A stretch of DNA of 64,000 nucleotides, taken from the NCBI RefSeq assembly GCF_010501105.1, contig NZ_QVMQ01000005.1, positions 62,001 to 126,000 of the forward strand, given 5' to 3'. A program made the position numbers and the translations under genes. Each line of letters starts with the position of its first letter. Positions within the stretch are counted from its first letter, which is position 1. This DNA is from Dysgonomonas sp. 511 (GTDB lineage Bacteria; Bacteroidota; Bacteroidia; Bacteroidales; Dysgonomonadaceae). Below the pieces are notes generated by a model. It worked only from the letters and a program-made list of their open reading frames with translations. It was not told the origin of the DNA and ran no database searches. Below, piece after piece: positions 36,136 to 45,753 of this stretch.

Positions 36136-36590
36136 AAATTGTTAGTTATTTATTAATGTTCTTATTCGTAAAACCTGTACGTTTTTCAGTTAGCTGTTAG
36201 CAATATCTTTAGATACAAGTAGACAAGATACGAGATACAAGTTCATATTTTATCAGCACCCAACTCGTTAACTCGTCTACTGGCGTCTTGTATCTCTCAA
36301 AAAAGTAACACTTGTAACACATTTTCTTGTCGTGGCTTGCAGCCCTCTCTCCCTTTGGAGAGAGGTGGCAAAAAGTAACACATGTAACACATTTTCTTCA
36401 CTTTTTCACTGTTACTTTTTTCCTCTCCCTCGTCATGGCTTTGCCTATTTCCCCCTTCGGGGGGATAAAGGGGGGCTTATATAGATAAACTTTTCTCCTG
36501 CCGATTGACTTTGTCGATATATTTATATCCCGTGTAGAAACCTATTGGATATGTCTGTTGAGCCTTGTCCTTAGTAACTGTTGGGCATTT
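36136..36590. other. Intergenic repeat-rich region between the STN protein and the TonB receptor
   Basis: No gene is supported here. It contains an inverted copy of the GATAC repeat (36212-36330), a further AAGTAACACATGTAACACAT motif near 36375, a hairpin CCTCTCTCC-CTTT-GGAGAGAGG near 36347, and runs of C and G (CCCCCTTCGGGGGG near 36452). The region separates the sigma/FecR/STN genes from the receptor genes. Confidence 0.7.
36212..36330 (-). repeat. Inverted copy of the GATAC-type intergenic repeat
   Basis: The reverse complement of this stretch follows the tandem units at 3256-3560 almost word for word, from the AATGTGTTACAAGTGTTACT start to the GTCTACTTGTATCT end, including the central CTGATAAAATATGAACT. 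It is the best-conserved dispersed copy outside the tandem array. Confidence 0.8.
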
Positions 36591-38195
36591 TTATTTTAGA
36601 TTAAATCTGACACCTACCTCTGCACCTATCCACAGGTCGAGTTTGTGATTGTTGCTTCTGTTTTTTATTATACTGTAAACAGGGTCTTCGACCTCGGTGA
36701 AATCCGTATCCCTGAGCAATATATTTATCGTTGGCCCACCATATAAAGTGAATTTATTTTTCCGTACCGAATAAAATACCCGTGCCTGATTCAACGCCGC
36801 CCGGCGACCCTCGTTTTTAAAATTGTTCCTATATATCTGGCTGTGCATCAACTCGAAGAGTATGCCTTTCGGCGAATCGCCCAGTTGGATACGCGTTCCT
36901 ACGCCCAGCCCTACTGTTACATTCGAAGAAGGGGAATATGCTCCGAAGCTAAGGATAGAATACATCCTGTCGGTTCCTGTAATAAGGTTTGCAGCTCCGT
37001 ACACATAGTCATTGGCAGAAATGCCGATTTCAAACAATCCTCCATTTTTCACATAATTGAATAACCCGAGCATGGCAGCTTCGTCTGTTTCGGCTATATT
37101 AATTACCCCTAACTGAAATCCTGCATGACTAGCTATATTGACAGTACCTATCTGAACGTCGGCGCCTTGTGCATAGTTGACCACACCTGCTATCTGGAGC
37201 CTGCTTCCGGTTGCCATATTGGCTATACCCGCTATTTGCATATCATTTATTTCGGCTGTATAATTGGCTATTCCTGCTAGCTGCACATCGCTCGATTTTC
37301 TGACAACGTTTACAAGGCCTCCTATTTGCAACCCCTTCATATCGCCTTTTACATAGTTAGCCAAGTCTCCTATCTGAACCCCGCAGGCATTGCCTCCGGT
37401 AGAATTGAAAAGCCCTGCTATCTGCACTCCTCTCATATCCTGCTTGTTTATATTGTACAAGCCGCCAAATTCGACACCGTTTACTCCACCTGTAATTCCT
37501 CCCAGTATGTTCAGCGATAGTTTATATTCTTTTTCTTTGGTATTGCTGCCATCTGTACTTATCGGTGTTATAAATGTGAGTTGCCCGAACGACTTTTGCA
37601 GACCAATATTGTATTCTGTTTTGCTGGCTGGCGCTTCTTTCGTATCCGGTTGTTCCTGTTGGGCATCAGCACCAACCCATGTGAAAGCCGATAATGCAAT
37701 AATTCCTGCGATTTTTTTTAACATAGTGGTTTCGTTTTCTTGATTATTAATTAATAGGGGCGAACCCATTTCTATTCGCTCAATGGCGATTTTTCTATCT
37801 CTAATAATGCTAAGACCACTACTGAGGCCGTTTCCACTACTCTTATCTTTATTTTTTTTATCTTCTGCTATAACAGGCTCATTATCAATGGCTATTTCCG
37901 GAAGTTTTTTTGCAGATGTTATTATCACATATCTGCCTTTTATTGTATAGTAATATTTGTCGCCTACCAGCAGGTCTACTGCTTCTTTTACTCCCTTGTT
38001 GATGATAGTGACCGAAACCATATGATTGGTATCGACTACCCGCGGATTGTAAGAAAATACGATCCCCGTTTGTTGAGTTATGAGATTCATTGCCACACCC
38101 AGCTTTTCATTTTGCAGGTTCAGGTTCACTACATTTTCGGAAAGTAAACTGACAGAGAACAGGATAAATAATGATACAAGTTTTGCTTTTTTCAT
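36591..38195 (-). CDS. STN-domain protein fused to LA_2272-like surface-repeat domain
   Basis: A 534-residue protein in two parts. Residues 1-97 are a signal peptide and an STN (secretin/TonB N-terminal) domain: NLQNEKLGVAMNLITQQTGI, VSVTIINKGVKEAVDLLVG, YYYTIKGRYVIITSAKK. After a charged linker, residues 158-178 read MLKKIAGIIALSAFTWVGADA, a second apparent signal peptide. The rest holds about nine short repeats of the form GxQIAGLxN (GVQIAGLFN, GLQIGGLVN, DVQLAGIAN, DMQIAGIAN, RLQIAGVVN), as in LA_2272 surface proteins, then a C-terminal segment ending VGVRFNLK. Either one fused protein or a second product from ATG 37724 is possible. It follows the FecR gene and may take part in envelope signalling. 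Confidence 0.8.
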   Translation of the reverse strand: MKKAKLVSLFILFSVSLLSENVVNLNLQNEKLGVAMNLITQQTGIVFSYNPRVVDTNHMVSVTIINKGVKEAVDLLVGDKYYYTIKGRYVIITSAKKLPEIAIDNEPVIAEDKKNKDKSSGNGLSSGLSIIRDRKIAIERIEMGSPLLINNQENETTMLKKIAGIIALSAFTWVGADAQQEQPDTKEAPASKTEYNIGLQKSFGQLTFITPISTDGSNTKEKEYKLSLNILGGITGGVNGVEFGGLYNINKQDMRGVQIAGLFNSTGGNACGVQIGDLANYVKGDMKGLQIGGLVNVVRKSSDVQLAGIANYTAEINDMQIAGIANMATGSRLQIAGVVNYAQGADVQIGTVNIASHAGFQLGVINIAETDEAAMLGLFNYVKNGGLFEIGISANDYVYGAANLITGTDRMYSILSFGAYSPSSNVTVGLGVGTRIQLGDSPKGILFELMHSQIYRNNFKNEGRRAALNQARVFYSVRKNKFTLYGGPTINILLRDTDFTEVEDPVYSIIKNRSNNHKLDLWIGAEVGVRFNLK

Positions 38196-38248
38196 ATTAA
38201 AACAGCATATGCTTTTGGCGTGAATGATACAATATAGGACAAGCCGGT

Positions 38249-39169
38249 CTATTCTATTACATAGCCGCTTTCGTTGTGGCTGGCTTTCAGGTTCAATGTT
38301 GCAGCTACTACATCCAGGATAGTGGGTAGGTCTTCGTCGGCGAATGTAACGGTAATCGGTAAGTTTTGCATATTTTTACCTTTCAGCTCTATTTGTTGCC
38401 CGTAAAATTCATTCAGCCGGGTAATTACTTCGCCTAAAGATGTTTCGTCGAACCGGAAGCTACCTGTCTTTATCACTTGATAGAACTTGTCGCTCTTCGA
38501 CAGGTAATAGCCGCTTTCATTCATTCCCAGCTTAATACCTGTATTCGTATCCGAATAAAACAAGACTTCGCCTTCGGCCACACTTACATAGATGGAATCG
38601 GGCGTGTTGGCATCCACTGTGAAGCTTGTACCTATATCTTTCACATACACATTACCCGCTTTTATTATCTTGCTCCCTGTCTTCTCCGATTCCATTTCGA
38701 AGAAAGCTTTCCCTTTCAGGAAAATTGTATCATTAGCCTGATTGTCGCTAAGGTATATTTCACCATCCATCAGGTCTATTTTTGTGCTGTCGGCAAAAGA
38801 ATATAAACGCTTTTCGGTAATAACGGTATATGCATCGCCTTGTTCTCCGGTGAAGATGATAGCCAGAAGTGCTATCGCTGCGGCGGCACCTAGTGACCAG
38901 ATCAGGAGTTTTCTTTTACTCTTTTGCTGGGGTACGAGCCTTGGCGTCTGTTGGCCGATATGTTCTTCCAGTTTTCCGAAAGCCTCTTGTGTAGCAAATG
39001 AGGGATAGTCTGTTGTTCCCACATTCTGATATAGCGAAGTGAGCTCAAAGAAATAGTCTTCATTTTCTTGAGATTCGGCAAGCCATTTTTCTAAATGTAT
39101 TTTATCCTGAGGACTTAGTTCCCCTGCAAAATACCGTGCTAATAATCTGTCTGTGTCATTTGTTACCAT
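38249..39169 (-). CDS. FecR-family anti-sigma factor
   Basis: A 306-residue membrane protein. Residues 1-80 form the cytoplasmic sigma-binding part (LARYFAGELSPQDKIHLEKWLAE), followed by one transmembrane helix (LLIWSLGAAAAIALLAIIF). The periplasmic FecR domain has FADSTKIDLMDGEIYLSDN, FEMESEKTGSKIIKAGNVYV and VAEGEVLFYSD, and DUF4974 ends the protein (SLGEVITRLNEFYGQQIELK). It overlaps the sigma-factor gene by 7 bases, a usual sign of coupled translation. It would hold the sigma factor until a signal arrives from an outer-membrane STN-bearing partner. Confidence 0.95.
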   Translation of the reverse strand: MVTNDTDRLLARYFAGELSPQDKIHLEKWLAESQENEDYFFELTSLYQNVGTTDYPSFATQEAFGKLEEHIGQQTPRLVPQQKSKRKLLIWSLGAAAAIALLAIIFTGEQGDAYTVITEKRLYSFADSTKIDLMDGEIYLSDNQANDTIFLKGKAFFEMESEKTGSKIIKAGNVYVKDIGTSFTVDANTPDSIYVSVAEGEVLFYSDTNTGIKLGMNESGYYLSKSDKFYQVIKTGSFRFDETSLGEVITRLNEFYGQQIELKGKNMQNLPITVTFADEDLPTILDVVAATLNLKASHNESGYVIE

Positions 39170-39738
39170 AATTCAACCAGCCTTATCAAGTAGTACAAAA
39201 CTATAACCGAAATAAATTCCCTCAGGTTTTCCCTTAGTAGCTTCAGTGCCTTAGCTATTTGATTTTCGACCGTATTGGGCGAAATTTCCAATTGCCGGGC
39301 AATTTCCTTATAACTCAGCATTTCGAACCGGCTGAGCTCAAACACTTCCCTGCATTTGGGTGGTAGTTGTGCTATCGCCAGCTTAATCTTATAATCCAGT
39401 TCTTTTTCTACAACGCCTTCATATACTTCATTGTGCTCCGCCTGCCCTTCGAGGGCAAATTGCTGATTGTGCTTTTGTTGTATTTTCAACTGTTTAATCC
39501 TGTTCAGGCTGATATTGTGAACTGCCATATATAAATAAGACTTTACAGACGTAGTTATATTTGTATTATGGCGGTCGTCCCACAACTTTAAAAACACTTT
39601 CTGAACAACATCTTCCGCCTCAAATTGGTCTTTGAGCATACTATAAGCATATTTACATAAGGGCTCATACCAGGTCTTGAACAGATGTTCATGGGTTTCT
39701 TTATCTGTCAATTCCACTTTTGCGTAAATAAATTCCAC
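39163..39738 (-). CDS. ECF-type RNA polymerase sigma-70 factor (FecI-like)
   Basis: A 191-residue sigma factor with region 2 (LFKTWYEPLCKYAYSMLKDQ, AEDVVQKVFLKLWDDR) and region 4 (AIAQLPPKCREVFELSRFEM, SYKEIARQLEISPNTVENQI). It fits the Bacteroidetes FecI-like group that is always paired with FecR. It heads a set of genes on the minus strand, sigma, FecR, STN protein, then the TonB receptor and DUF4249 genes, which are its likely targets. Confidence 0.95.
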   Translation of the reverse strand: MEFIYAKVELTDKETHEHLFKTWYEPLCKYAYSMLKDQFEAEDVVQKVFLKLWDDRHNTNITTSVKSYLYMAVHNISLNRIKQLKIQQKHNQQFALEGQAEHNEVYEGVVEKELDYKIKLAIAQLPPKCREVFELSRFEMLSYKEIARQLEISPNTVENQIAKALKLLRENLREFISVIVLYYLIRLVELW

Positions 39739-40184
39739 CGTTTTCTTTTCCTTTTAATTGGGAGATAGGCAGGTTGCAAAAGACCTATTTACCCTTATAT
39801 TAATATATGACAATCGTGGAGAAGTATTCCACTATGCGAGAGCACAAATATATCCTTTTTTCCGGCAAGTATTAGCCGTGCAGTTTTTTTTGAGTCTGTT
39901 TAAATTATATATCCTTTGCTAAAAGAGGCTGAATTCTAAGTCTCTCCCAAATTTAGAATTCAGCCCCCTTGCTACCGCGCGAATCTTTCGCGTGGTTCTT
40001 ATTCTATCTCCTAAGGAGCTGGTAGGAAATAGAATAAATTCGTTTTCGTCTGAGAAAACAAAAATCTTTTGTTTATTTTCAGCCTGTTTAAATTTTGAGA
40101 CAAAACACCCCCTTTGTCATGTTGAATGGAGTGAAACATAACAATAAAGAGTATCACCTTGGCATTTAGCAACTAGCCTCTAAG
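39739..40184. other. Intergenic region between the acyl-CoA synthetase and sigma-factor genes
   Basis: No gene is seen. It contains the strong hairpin at 39927-39965 and two stretches resembling the MITE end (GAGTCTGTTTAAATTATA at 39892 and AGCCTGTTTAAATTTTGAG at 40081). The latter are in the same orientation and do not frame an element. The rest is AT-rich and likely holds the sigma-factor promoter. Confidence 0.5.
39927..39965 (-). terminator. Terminator-like hairpin behind the acyl-CoA synthetase gene
   Basis: GGCTGAATTCTAA and TTAGAATTCAGCC form a 13-base perfect stem. On the minus strand it is followed by TCTTTTAGC, so the T tract is only fair. It lies 220 bases past the stop at 40185. 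Confidence 0.6.
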
Positions 40185-42242
40185 TTATTTTTCTATTCTT
40201 ATTCTCGCGTCTACAGCAACCACCTTTTCTTCGTTGGCCAACAGCGGATTGATATCTATTTCCTTTATTTCCGGTGCAAAGCGCAGCATGATAGACAAAC
40301 GGACAATAATCTCCACAAAGAGTTTTTCGTTAAGCCCCTTTTGCCCGCGCACTCCTTTTATTATTTTGTATGCCCTCAGCGACCTGACCATCGAAGTTGC
40401 TTCGTGGAAACTAAGCGGAGCCAACCCGGAAGCCACGTCCTTGAGTATTTCTACAAAGATACCTCCCAAACCGCACAGCACAATGTGTCCGAATTTTTCT
40501 TCATATTTAGCACCTATAAACAGTTCTTGCCCCGATAGCATCGGCTGTATCATCACGGCAGTGGTATCGGGTATCTTCATCAACCTTTCAAATTCGAAAG
40601 CAAGATGCTCGTCAGATTGGATATTGAGTACCACGCCCCCTACATCCGACTTGTGTATCGGCCCTACGCATTTGGCAACTACAGGATAACCTATCTTGCT
40701 GCCGAATGCAGTTGCTTCTTCCTTGTTGGCAGTTACCAGTTCTTCGACCTGGGGTATGCCTGCTGCATCGAACAGTTCGCGGATGGTACCGTTGTCGATA
40801 TATCCCTCGCCAGCACTGTCTATTATATTGCGTATGCGTGGTATGTTGACCGGCAGGTCTTCCATCTTGCCCAACGATGGCGGTGTCCACGACACTACTT
40901 TCGACAAGGCATTTGCCAACGCATACTCATCGGTGAAATTAACGTGCCCTTTATCCACAAAGGCCTCCATCTCTTTCGATGCTGCAATTACCGATGGCAG
41001 GATAGGATATATAGGCAACTTGCTCGACTTTATTTTCTGGTCGAGTATCTCATATGCCTCTGACACATTGCTCACTCCCGGATTACCGTAGATGACGGCA
41101 ATACCATCTATTTCCTTAAAATACTTCTCGCAAAAGTCTATGCAATAAGACATATGCTCGCCCGTACCTGTTCCTATAATGTCTATCGGATTGGATACCG
41201 CCGCACCCGGCAGAAGGTGTTTTTTCAACTCTGCCGATAGCTCCTTATCCATTTCAGGGACTTCGATATTCCCTTTCGACAGGGCATCTGTAAGGATAAC
41301 GGCAGGGCCTCCGGCTTGTGTGATAATAGCCAAATTGCGTCCTTTCAGTTTTTTGAGCATCAGCACGGCAGCAACGTTTGCCATCTCTTCGCGCGAGTAG
41401 CAACGGATAATACCCGCCTTACGGAACAAAGCTTCGACAGCCGAGTCGGAACTGGCGATAGCTCCTGTGTGCGACGATGCGGCACGGCTTCCCGACGACG
41501 AACTTCCCGATTTGATGGCAACGATGCGGCAACCTTTATTGACCAGCGATGCCGAATGCCGGAGGAAACGGTCGGGAGCTTCTATTTTTTCCAGATATAA
41601 TAATTTGATTTTAGGGTCTTTTTTGGGATCAAATTCGCGGTCGAGATACTCCAGTATATCTTCTACCCCTACCTGCGCCGCGTTTCCTATCGACCATGCC
41701 GAATTGAACCGCAAGCCGATGCGCATAGCCGATTCTATAATATATGTAATCGTACCGCCCGAACTGGAAATAATATCTATGCCCTGCGTATTCAGGTTTG
41801 GCACAGGGCGGGTAAATATACTTTGGTGCTTGGTATTGAAAAAACCGGAACAGTTGGGCCCGATCATCAAAGCTCCTGCCTTTTTCACTATCTCAGCCAG
41901 TTCACGTTCCATTCTTGCACCTTCTTCCGATTCTTCGCTGAATCCTGCCGAAAATACAATAAATGCTTTTATACCTTTTTTGTTAGCCAGATAATCTACC
42001 GTTTGCAGGCATTGGCCGGCCGGCACGGATATGATAGCCAAATCGGTATAGGGTATTTCTTCTATCGACTTATAGGCTTTTACTCCCTGTATGGTTCCGC
42101 CTCTGGCGTTTACTACATACAGGTCTTTATCGAAAGTTCCGTTCACCAGATTGTACAAAACGCTGCCTCCGGGTTTCAAAATGTTATCCGACGCGCCTAC
42201 TACTACTATGCTTTGAGGGTCTACAAGCTTATTGTATATCAT
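40185..42242 (-). CDS. ADP-forming acetate/acyl-CoA ligase, fused alpha-beta (acyl-CoA synthetase, NDP-forming)
   Basis: A 685-residue fusion. It has an N-terminal CoA-binding Rossmann domain (SIVVVGASDNILKPGGSVLYN), a succinyl-CoA-ligase-like middle with MIGPNCSGFFN and the phosphohistidine segment SRAASSHTGAIASSD (His near 250), and a C-terminal ATP-grasp domain (VAKCVGPIHKSDVGGVVLNI, FIGAKYEEKFGHIVLCGLGG, EIDINPLL). The enzyme makes ATP from ADP and phosphate while releasing acetate or another acid from its CoA ester, or runs in reverse. That suits a fermenter. Preferred acid unknown. It stands alone, with no obvious operon partner. Confidence 0.94.
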   Translation of the reverse strand: MIYNKLVDPQSIVVVGASDNILKPGGSVLYNLVNGTFDKDLYVVNARGGTIQGVKAYKSIEEIPYTDLAIISVPAGQCLQTVDYLANKKGIKAFIVFSAGFSEESEEGARMERELAEIVKKAGALMIGPNCSGFFNTKHQSIFTRPVPNLNTQGIDIISSSGGTITYIIESAMRIGLRFNSAWSIGNAAQVGVEDILEYLDREFDPKKDPKIKLLYLEKIEAPDRFLRHSASLVNKGCRIVAIKSGSSSSGSRAASSHTGAIASSDSAVEALFRKAGIIRCYSREEMANVAAVLMLKKLKGRNLAIITQAGGPAVILTDALSKGNIEVPEMDKELSAELKKHLLPGAAVSNPIDIIGTGTGEHMSYCIDFCEKYFKEIDGIAVIYGNPGVSNVSEAYEILDQKIKSSKLPIYPILPSVIAASKEMEAFVDKGHVNFTDEYALANALSKVVSWTPPSLGKMEDLPVNIPRIRNIIDSAGEGYIDNGTIRELFDAAGIPQVEELVTANKEEATAFGSKIGYPVVAKCVGPIHKSDVGGVVLNIQSDEHLAFEFERLMKIPDTTAVMIQPMLSGQELFIGAKYEEKFGHIVLCGLGGIFVEILKDVASGLAPLSFHEATSMVRSLRAYKIIKGVRGQKGLNEKLFVEIIVRLSIMLRFAPEIKEIDINPLLANEEKVVAVDARIRIEK

Positions 42243-42414
42243 AAAAATAAACTTTATGTGTTATTTTGTAAAAATAATGATTTTCATTAAACTACAAGCA
42301 ATTTGCAGGTATAATGTAAAACATATCTTGCTATAGCTTTGCAGCCCTCTTTTTTGGGAGAAGGCAGGGAATGAAGTAGTATAAAATATTTTATTTCAGC
42401 CGCTAACCCGCACT

Positions 42415-43662
42415 TTACTCAAACCGGATCGACTTGGCAGGAGATATTTTTGCAATGAGGTACGACGGGCCTATCATCATCAGCATGGAGAAAAACAATG
42501 TTCCCAGATTGATAAGTACGATATATAAGATATTGATATCCACAGGTACTTCGGTCATGTAATACTTGTCGGGGTCGAGTTTAAGGATACCGAAATGTTT
42601 TTGGATGAACAGGATCGACAGACCGATAATATTCCCTATAACCATTCCTTTCACTATAAGGAAAGACGATACGTAGAGGAATGTTTTGCGTATGCTGTAA
42701 TTGCGTGCACCCAGCGTTTTCAGCATACCTATCATATTGGTACGTTCGAGAATGATGATAAGCAGCCCCGATATCATCGTAAAAATGGAGATGGCAAACA
42801 TCAGTATGATTATGATAACCACGTTCATATCCAGCAGGTTGAGCCAACTGAATATCATCGGGTTCAGTTCCTTTATCGAACGAGACAGGAGGGTATTGCC
42901 TTTCTCGTCGCGAAAAGTCATCATTTTCAGGAAGGTATTCTGGTAAATATTATCCAGATTGTCGAAATCATCGACTAAGAGTTCCATACCACTGGCTTCG
43001 TTTTCTTCCCAGTCATTCAGCTTGCGTATAAGGTTGATATCCGTTACAACAAAGAGTTTGTCATAGTCCTCGAAATTGGTGCTGTAAATGCCCGTTATCG
43101 TGAATTTACGATACCGGATATTTTCTCCTATAAAGTAGCAAAGAAAACTGTCTCCGGTTTTCAATCCCAGTTTATTTGCAATGTTTTGGGAAAGGATGGC
43201 CTGGTTTATGTTCGTAGTATCACTTGTATTTATTATCGAACCTTCCACCATGTTATACTCGAAAAAATCCCAATCGTAGTCCGTACCTACCCCTTTCAGG
43301 ATAATGCCTTGGAATGCACTGTCGGTCTTTATAATTCCCGGTTTTGTAGAAAATTGCTGTACATGTTTTACCCCTCCTATATTTTGCAGGGTAGATATCA
43401 GTTCGGGGCTGATGCTGATCGGCAAGGTTTCGTAACTGCTGCTGTTTGCCAGGTTGGTGACCTGTATATGCGAGCCGAAACCGACAACTTTGTTGCGCAC
43501 TTCTTTTTTGAACCCGATAACGATAGACAAAGCCAGTATCATAGCGGCAAGCCCGATTGCCACTCCGGCAATGGCGATACGGATGGCAGGAGCAGACGCT
43601 TTTTTCTCGTCTTTACTACCTCCGAAATGGATTCGTTTTGCTATGAATAATTCTAAATTCAA
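42415..43662 (-). CDS. ABC transporter permease, LolC/LolE (FtsX-like) family
   Basis: A 415-residue permease with the four-helix layout of lipoprotein-releasing permeases: helix 1 at about 28-50 (AGVAIGLAAMILALSIVIGF), a large periplasmic domain to about 270 (IGGVKHVQQFSTKPGIIKTD, FLCYFIGENIRYRKFTITGI), then three helices (VVIIIILMFAISIFTMISGL, LYVSSFLIVKGMVIGNIIGL, and the last at 370-395) and the end ISPAKSIRFE. The opening FIAKRIHFGGSKDEKKASAPAI is typical of the Bacteroidetes members. It probably extracts lipoproteins from the inner membrane with a LolD ATPase encoded elsewhere. It starts 18 bases past the ruvB stop, so it is in the ruvB transcript. Confidence 0.88.
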   Translation of the reverse strand: MNLELFIAKRIHFGGSKDEKKASAPAIRIAIAGVAIGLAAMILALSIVIGFKKEVRNKVVGFGSHIQVTNLANSSSYETLPISISPELISTLQNIGGVKHVQQFSTKPGIIKTDSAFQGIILKGVGTDYDWDFFEYNMVEGSIINTSDTTNINQAILSQNIANKLGLKTGDSFLCYFIGENIRYRKFTITGIYSTNFEDYDKLFVVTDINLIRKLNDWEENEASGMELLVDDFDNLDNIYQNTFLKMMTFRDEKGNTLLSRSIKELNPMIFSWLNLLDMNVVIIIILMFAISIFTMISGLLIIILERTNMIGMLKTLGARNYSIRKTFLYVSSFLIVKGMVIGNIIGLSILFIQKHFGILKLDPDKYYMTEVPVDINILYIVLINLGTLFFSMLMMIGPSYLIAKISPAKSIRFE

Positions 43663-43679
43663 GTTTGCTGTATCGTAAG

Positions 43680-44702
43680 TTAAAATAAAAACCCTTGTTC
43701 GCTCTGCCTTTTCCTGCCTAAATGTGTATAAGCAAGGTCTGTGACTTCGCGCCCGCGGGGAGTACGTTTCATAAAGCCCTCCTTTATCAGAAACGGTTCG
43801 TAGACCTCTTCTATTGTACCAGCATCCTCGCCCAGGGCTGTAGCAATGGTGGAAATGCCTACCGGCCCTCCTTTGAATTTGTCAATGAGTATCAGCAGTA
43901 TTTTGTTGTCTATTTCATCGAGTCCGTATTTGTCTATATTCAATGCTTCCAGTGCGTAATTGGCTATCGCCCTGTCTATCTTTCCCGACCCTTTCACCTG
44001 TGCAAAATCGCGTACACGGCGCAACAGCGCATTGGCTATGCGGGGAGTCCCCCGGCTTCGCGACGCTATTTCTACGGCAGATTCCCGCGAGGCTGGTACA
44101 TCCAGTATGTTTGCCGAACGCAGGATTATATTTGTAAGGGTTTCGATATCGTAATATTCCAGATGCAGGTTGATGCCAAACCGGGCACGCAACGGACTGG
44201 TAAGCAACCCGCTGCGGGTAGTGGCGCCAATCAGTGTAAACGGGTTGAGGTCTATCTGTATCGAACGCGCGCTAGGCCCCTTATCTATCATTATGTCGAT
44301 ACGGTAATCTTCCATCGCACTGTAAAGGTATTCTTCTACTACAGGCGACAGGCGGTGTATCTCGTCGATGAAAAGCACATCGTTCGCCTCAAGGGATGTA
44401 AGCAACCCGGCGAGGTCGCCCGGCTTGTCGAGTACAGGCCCCGACGTGATTTTAAATCCTACCCCAAGTTCGTTGGCTATGATGTTCGACAGAGTGGTCT
44501 TGCCAAGCCCCGGAGGCCCGTGCAAGAGGGTATGGTCGAGCGATTCCCTCCGCATTTTGGCTGCTGCGACAAATACCTGGAGGTTTTCCACCACCTTGTT
44601 TTGTCCGCTAAAGCTGCCGAATGTGAGGGGACGCAAGGCGTTTTCATACTCCTTTTCGTTGTCGTTTATATTCCCTCTGTGTATGTCGAATGATTCTTCC
44701 AT
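43680..44702 (-). CDS. ruvB: Holliday junction branch-migration DNA helicase RuvB
   Basis: RuvB is the hexameric motor that, with RuvA, drives Holliday-junction migration. From ATG 44702 the protein has 340 residues, the family size. Motifs are Walker [16 protein letters not shown], Walker [20 protein letters not shown], sensor 1 [20 protein letters not shown], an arginine-finger region and the C-terminal winged helix ([37 protein letters not shown]). The open frame extends to ATG 44825, but the additional 41 residues do not resemble RuvB, so the shorter start is chosen. Confidence 0.97.
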   Translation of the reverse strand: MEESFDIHRGNINDNEKEYENALRPLTFGSFSGQNKVVENLQVFVAAAKMRRESLDHTLLHGPPGLGKTTLSNIIANELGVGFKITSGPVLDKPGDLAGLLTSLEANDVLFIDEIHRLSPVVEEYLYSAMEDYRIDIMIDKGPSARSIQIDLNPFTLIGATTRSGLLTSPLRARFGINLHLEYYDIETLTNIILRSANILDVPASRESAVEIASRSRGTPRIANALLRRVRDFAQVKGSGKIDRAIANYALEALNIDKYGLDEIDNKILLILIDKFKGGPVGISTIATALGEDAGTIEEVYEPFLIKEGFMKRTPRGREVTDLAYTHLGRKRQSEQGFLF

Positions 44703-44955
44703 AAACTTAATGCACAAAGGTAAGTCAATATATTCTGAAATGGAAACAACGGGAACAAGAATATCCGAATAGGCACTACATATTCGGAAGCTATTTTGAA
44801 ACGAAGTTGTTTCGGGGGTTAGCAAAAACAGGCTCTTAATGTAAAAAAATGTTTTTTTTGGTTTTCAATCGTAGAAAAAGCTTTAATTTGTACTCCTAAC
44901 TAGCAGAAGCAGATATTATAATTGTAAATAAGTATTAACAAGCATTTTTCCAGAA

Positions 44956-45582
44956 ATGTTAGAAGAAATTATTGAATGGGACAAAGAACTTTTTCTTTTC
45001 CTCAATGGTAAGCATACCGACTGGCTCGACCCGGTTATGCTAGTCCTGAGTTCCTATTGGAACTGGATTGTAGTATGCCTGATAATAATTGTAATGATCT
45101 TTTTCAAGGGCAGGGTGAAAAATATACTGGCCACGCTGTTCTTCTTGTTCTCGGTAGGTGTAAGTGCCTTTATAACCAATTTGGTTAAATTTATAGTGCA
45201 ACGCCCCCGCCCTATCCATAGCTACTGGGATAGCGCGATACATGCCATAGAAAAGGACAGCGACAGCTATAGCTTCTTCTCTTCTCATTCGGCTACAGCG
45301 TTTGCCATGTCTGTGTTTTTCCTTCTGTTTTATCGCGTAAATAAGGTTTATGGATGGATTGCATTAGTATGGGCTACACTTGTTGCTTATAGCCGTATCT
45401 ATGTAGCCAAGCATTATCCTTTAGATGTTATATGCGGAATCATATGTGGCGTGGTAATAGGGGTTGCAGGGTACAAAGTATTTGCCCACTACGAGGAGAA
45501 AGAGCGGGAGTTTCTTGCGCGTAGCCCTTACGACAACGATGAATATTTTTGCAAAAAGGATATAAATAACACGAATAAATAA
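44956..45582 (+). CDS. PAP2-family phosphatase (undecaprenyl-diphosphatase or lipid phosphatase type)
   Basis: A 208-residue membrane protein with the three PAP2 motifs: KFIVQRPRPIHSYW (KxxxxxxRP), SFFSSHSATAF (a variant of PSGH with the first catalytic His) and SRIYVAKHYPLDV (SRxxxxxHxxxD). Membrane helices surround them, and the start EWDKELFLFLNGKHTDWLDP is typical of Bacteroidetes members. It removes phosphate from a lipid-linked substrate at the periplasmic side, perhaps undecaprenyl diphosphate or a lipid A part; the sequence does not decide. A perfect hairpin, CACCTCTC-TC-GAGAGGTG at 45595-45612, follows the stop. Confidence 0.92.
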   Translation: MLEEIIEWDKELFLFLNGKHTDWLDPVMLVLSSYWNWIVVCLIIIVMIFFKGRVKNILATLFFLFSVGVSAFITNLVKFIVQRPRPIHSYWDSAIHAIEKDSDSYSFFSSHSATAFAMSVFFLLFYRVNKVYGWIALVWATLVAYSRIYVAKHYPLDVICGIICGVVIGVAGYKVFAHYEEKEREFLARSPYDNDEYFCKKDINNTNK

Positions 45583-45753
45583 TAGGATAGTTGCCACCTC
45601 TCTCGAGAGGTGTCTAAAAAGTAATCCATATGCTTCATTGCTTTTTAGAAAGACACAAGCTCTGGGGAGGCTAAAATCATAGTTGACGGCTAATTTTACT
45701 ACCTTTAACGCGATAAAACCAAGAAAAGCTTACAGATTATAATAAAAATGTGC

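Noticed and set aside
39892-40110. A possible third MITE framed by GAGTCTGTTTAAATTATA and AGCCTGTTTAAATTTTGAG
   Set aside because: Both ends point the same way and nothing between them matches the two real copies, so at most they are remnants.
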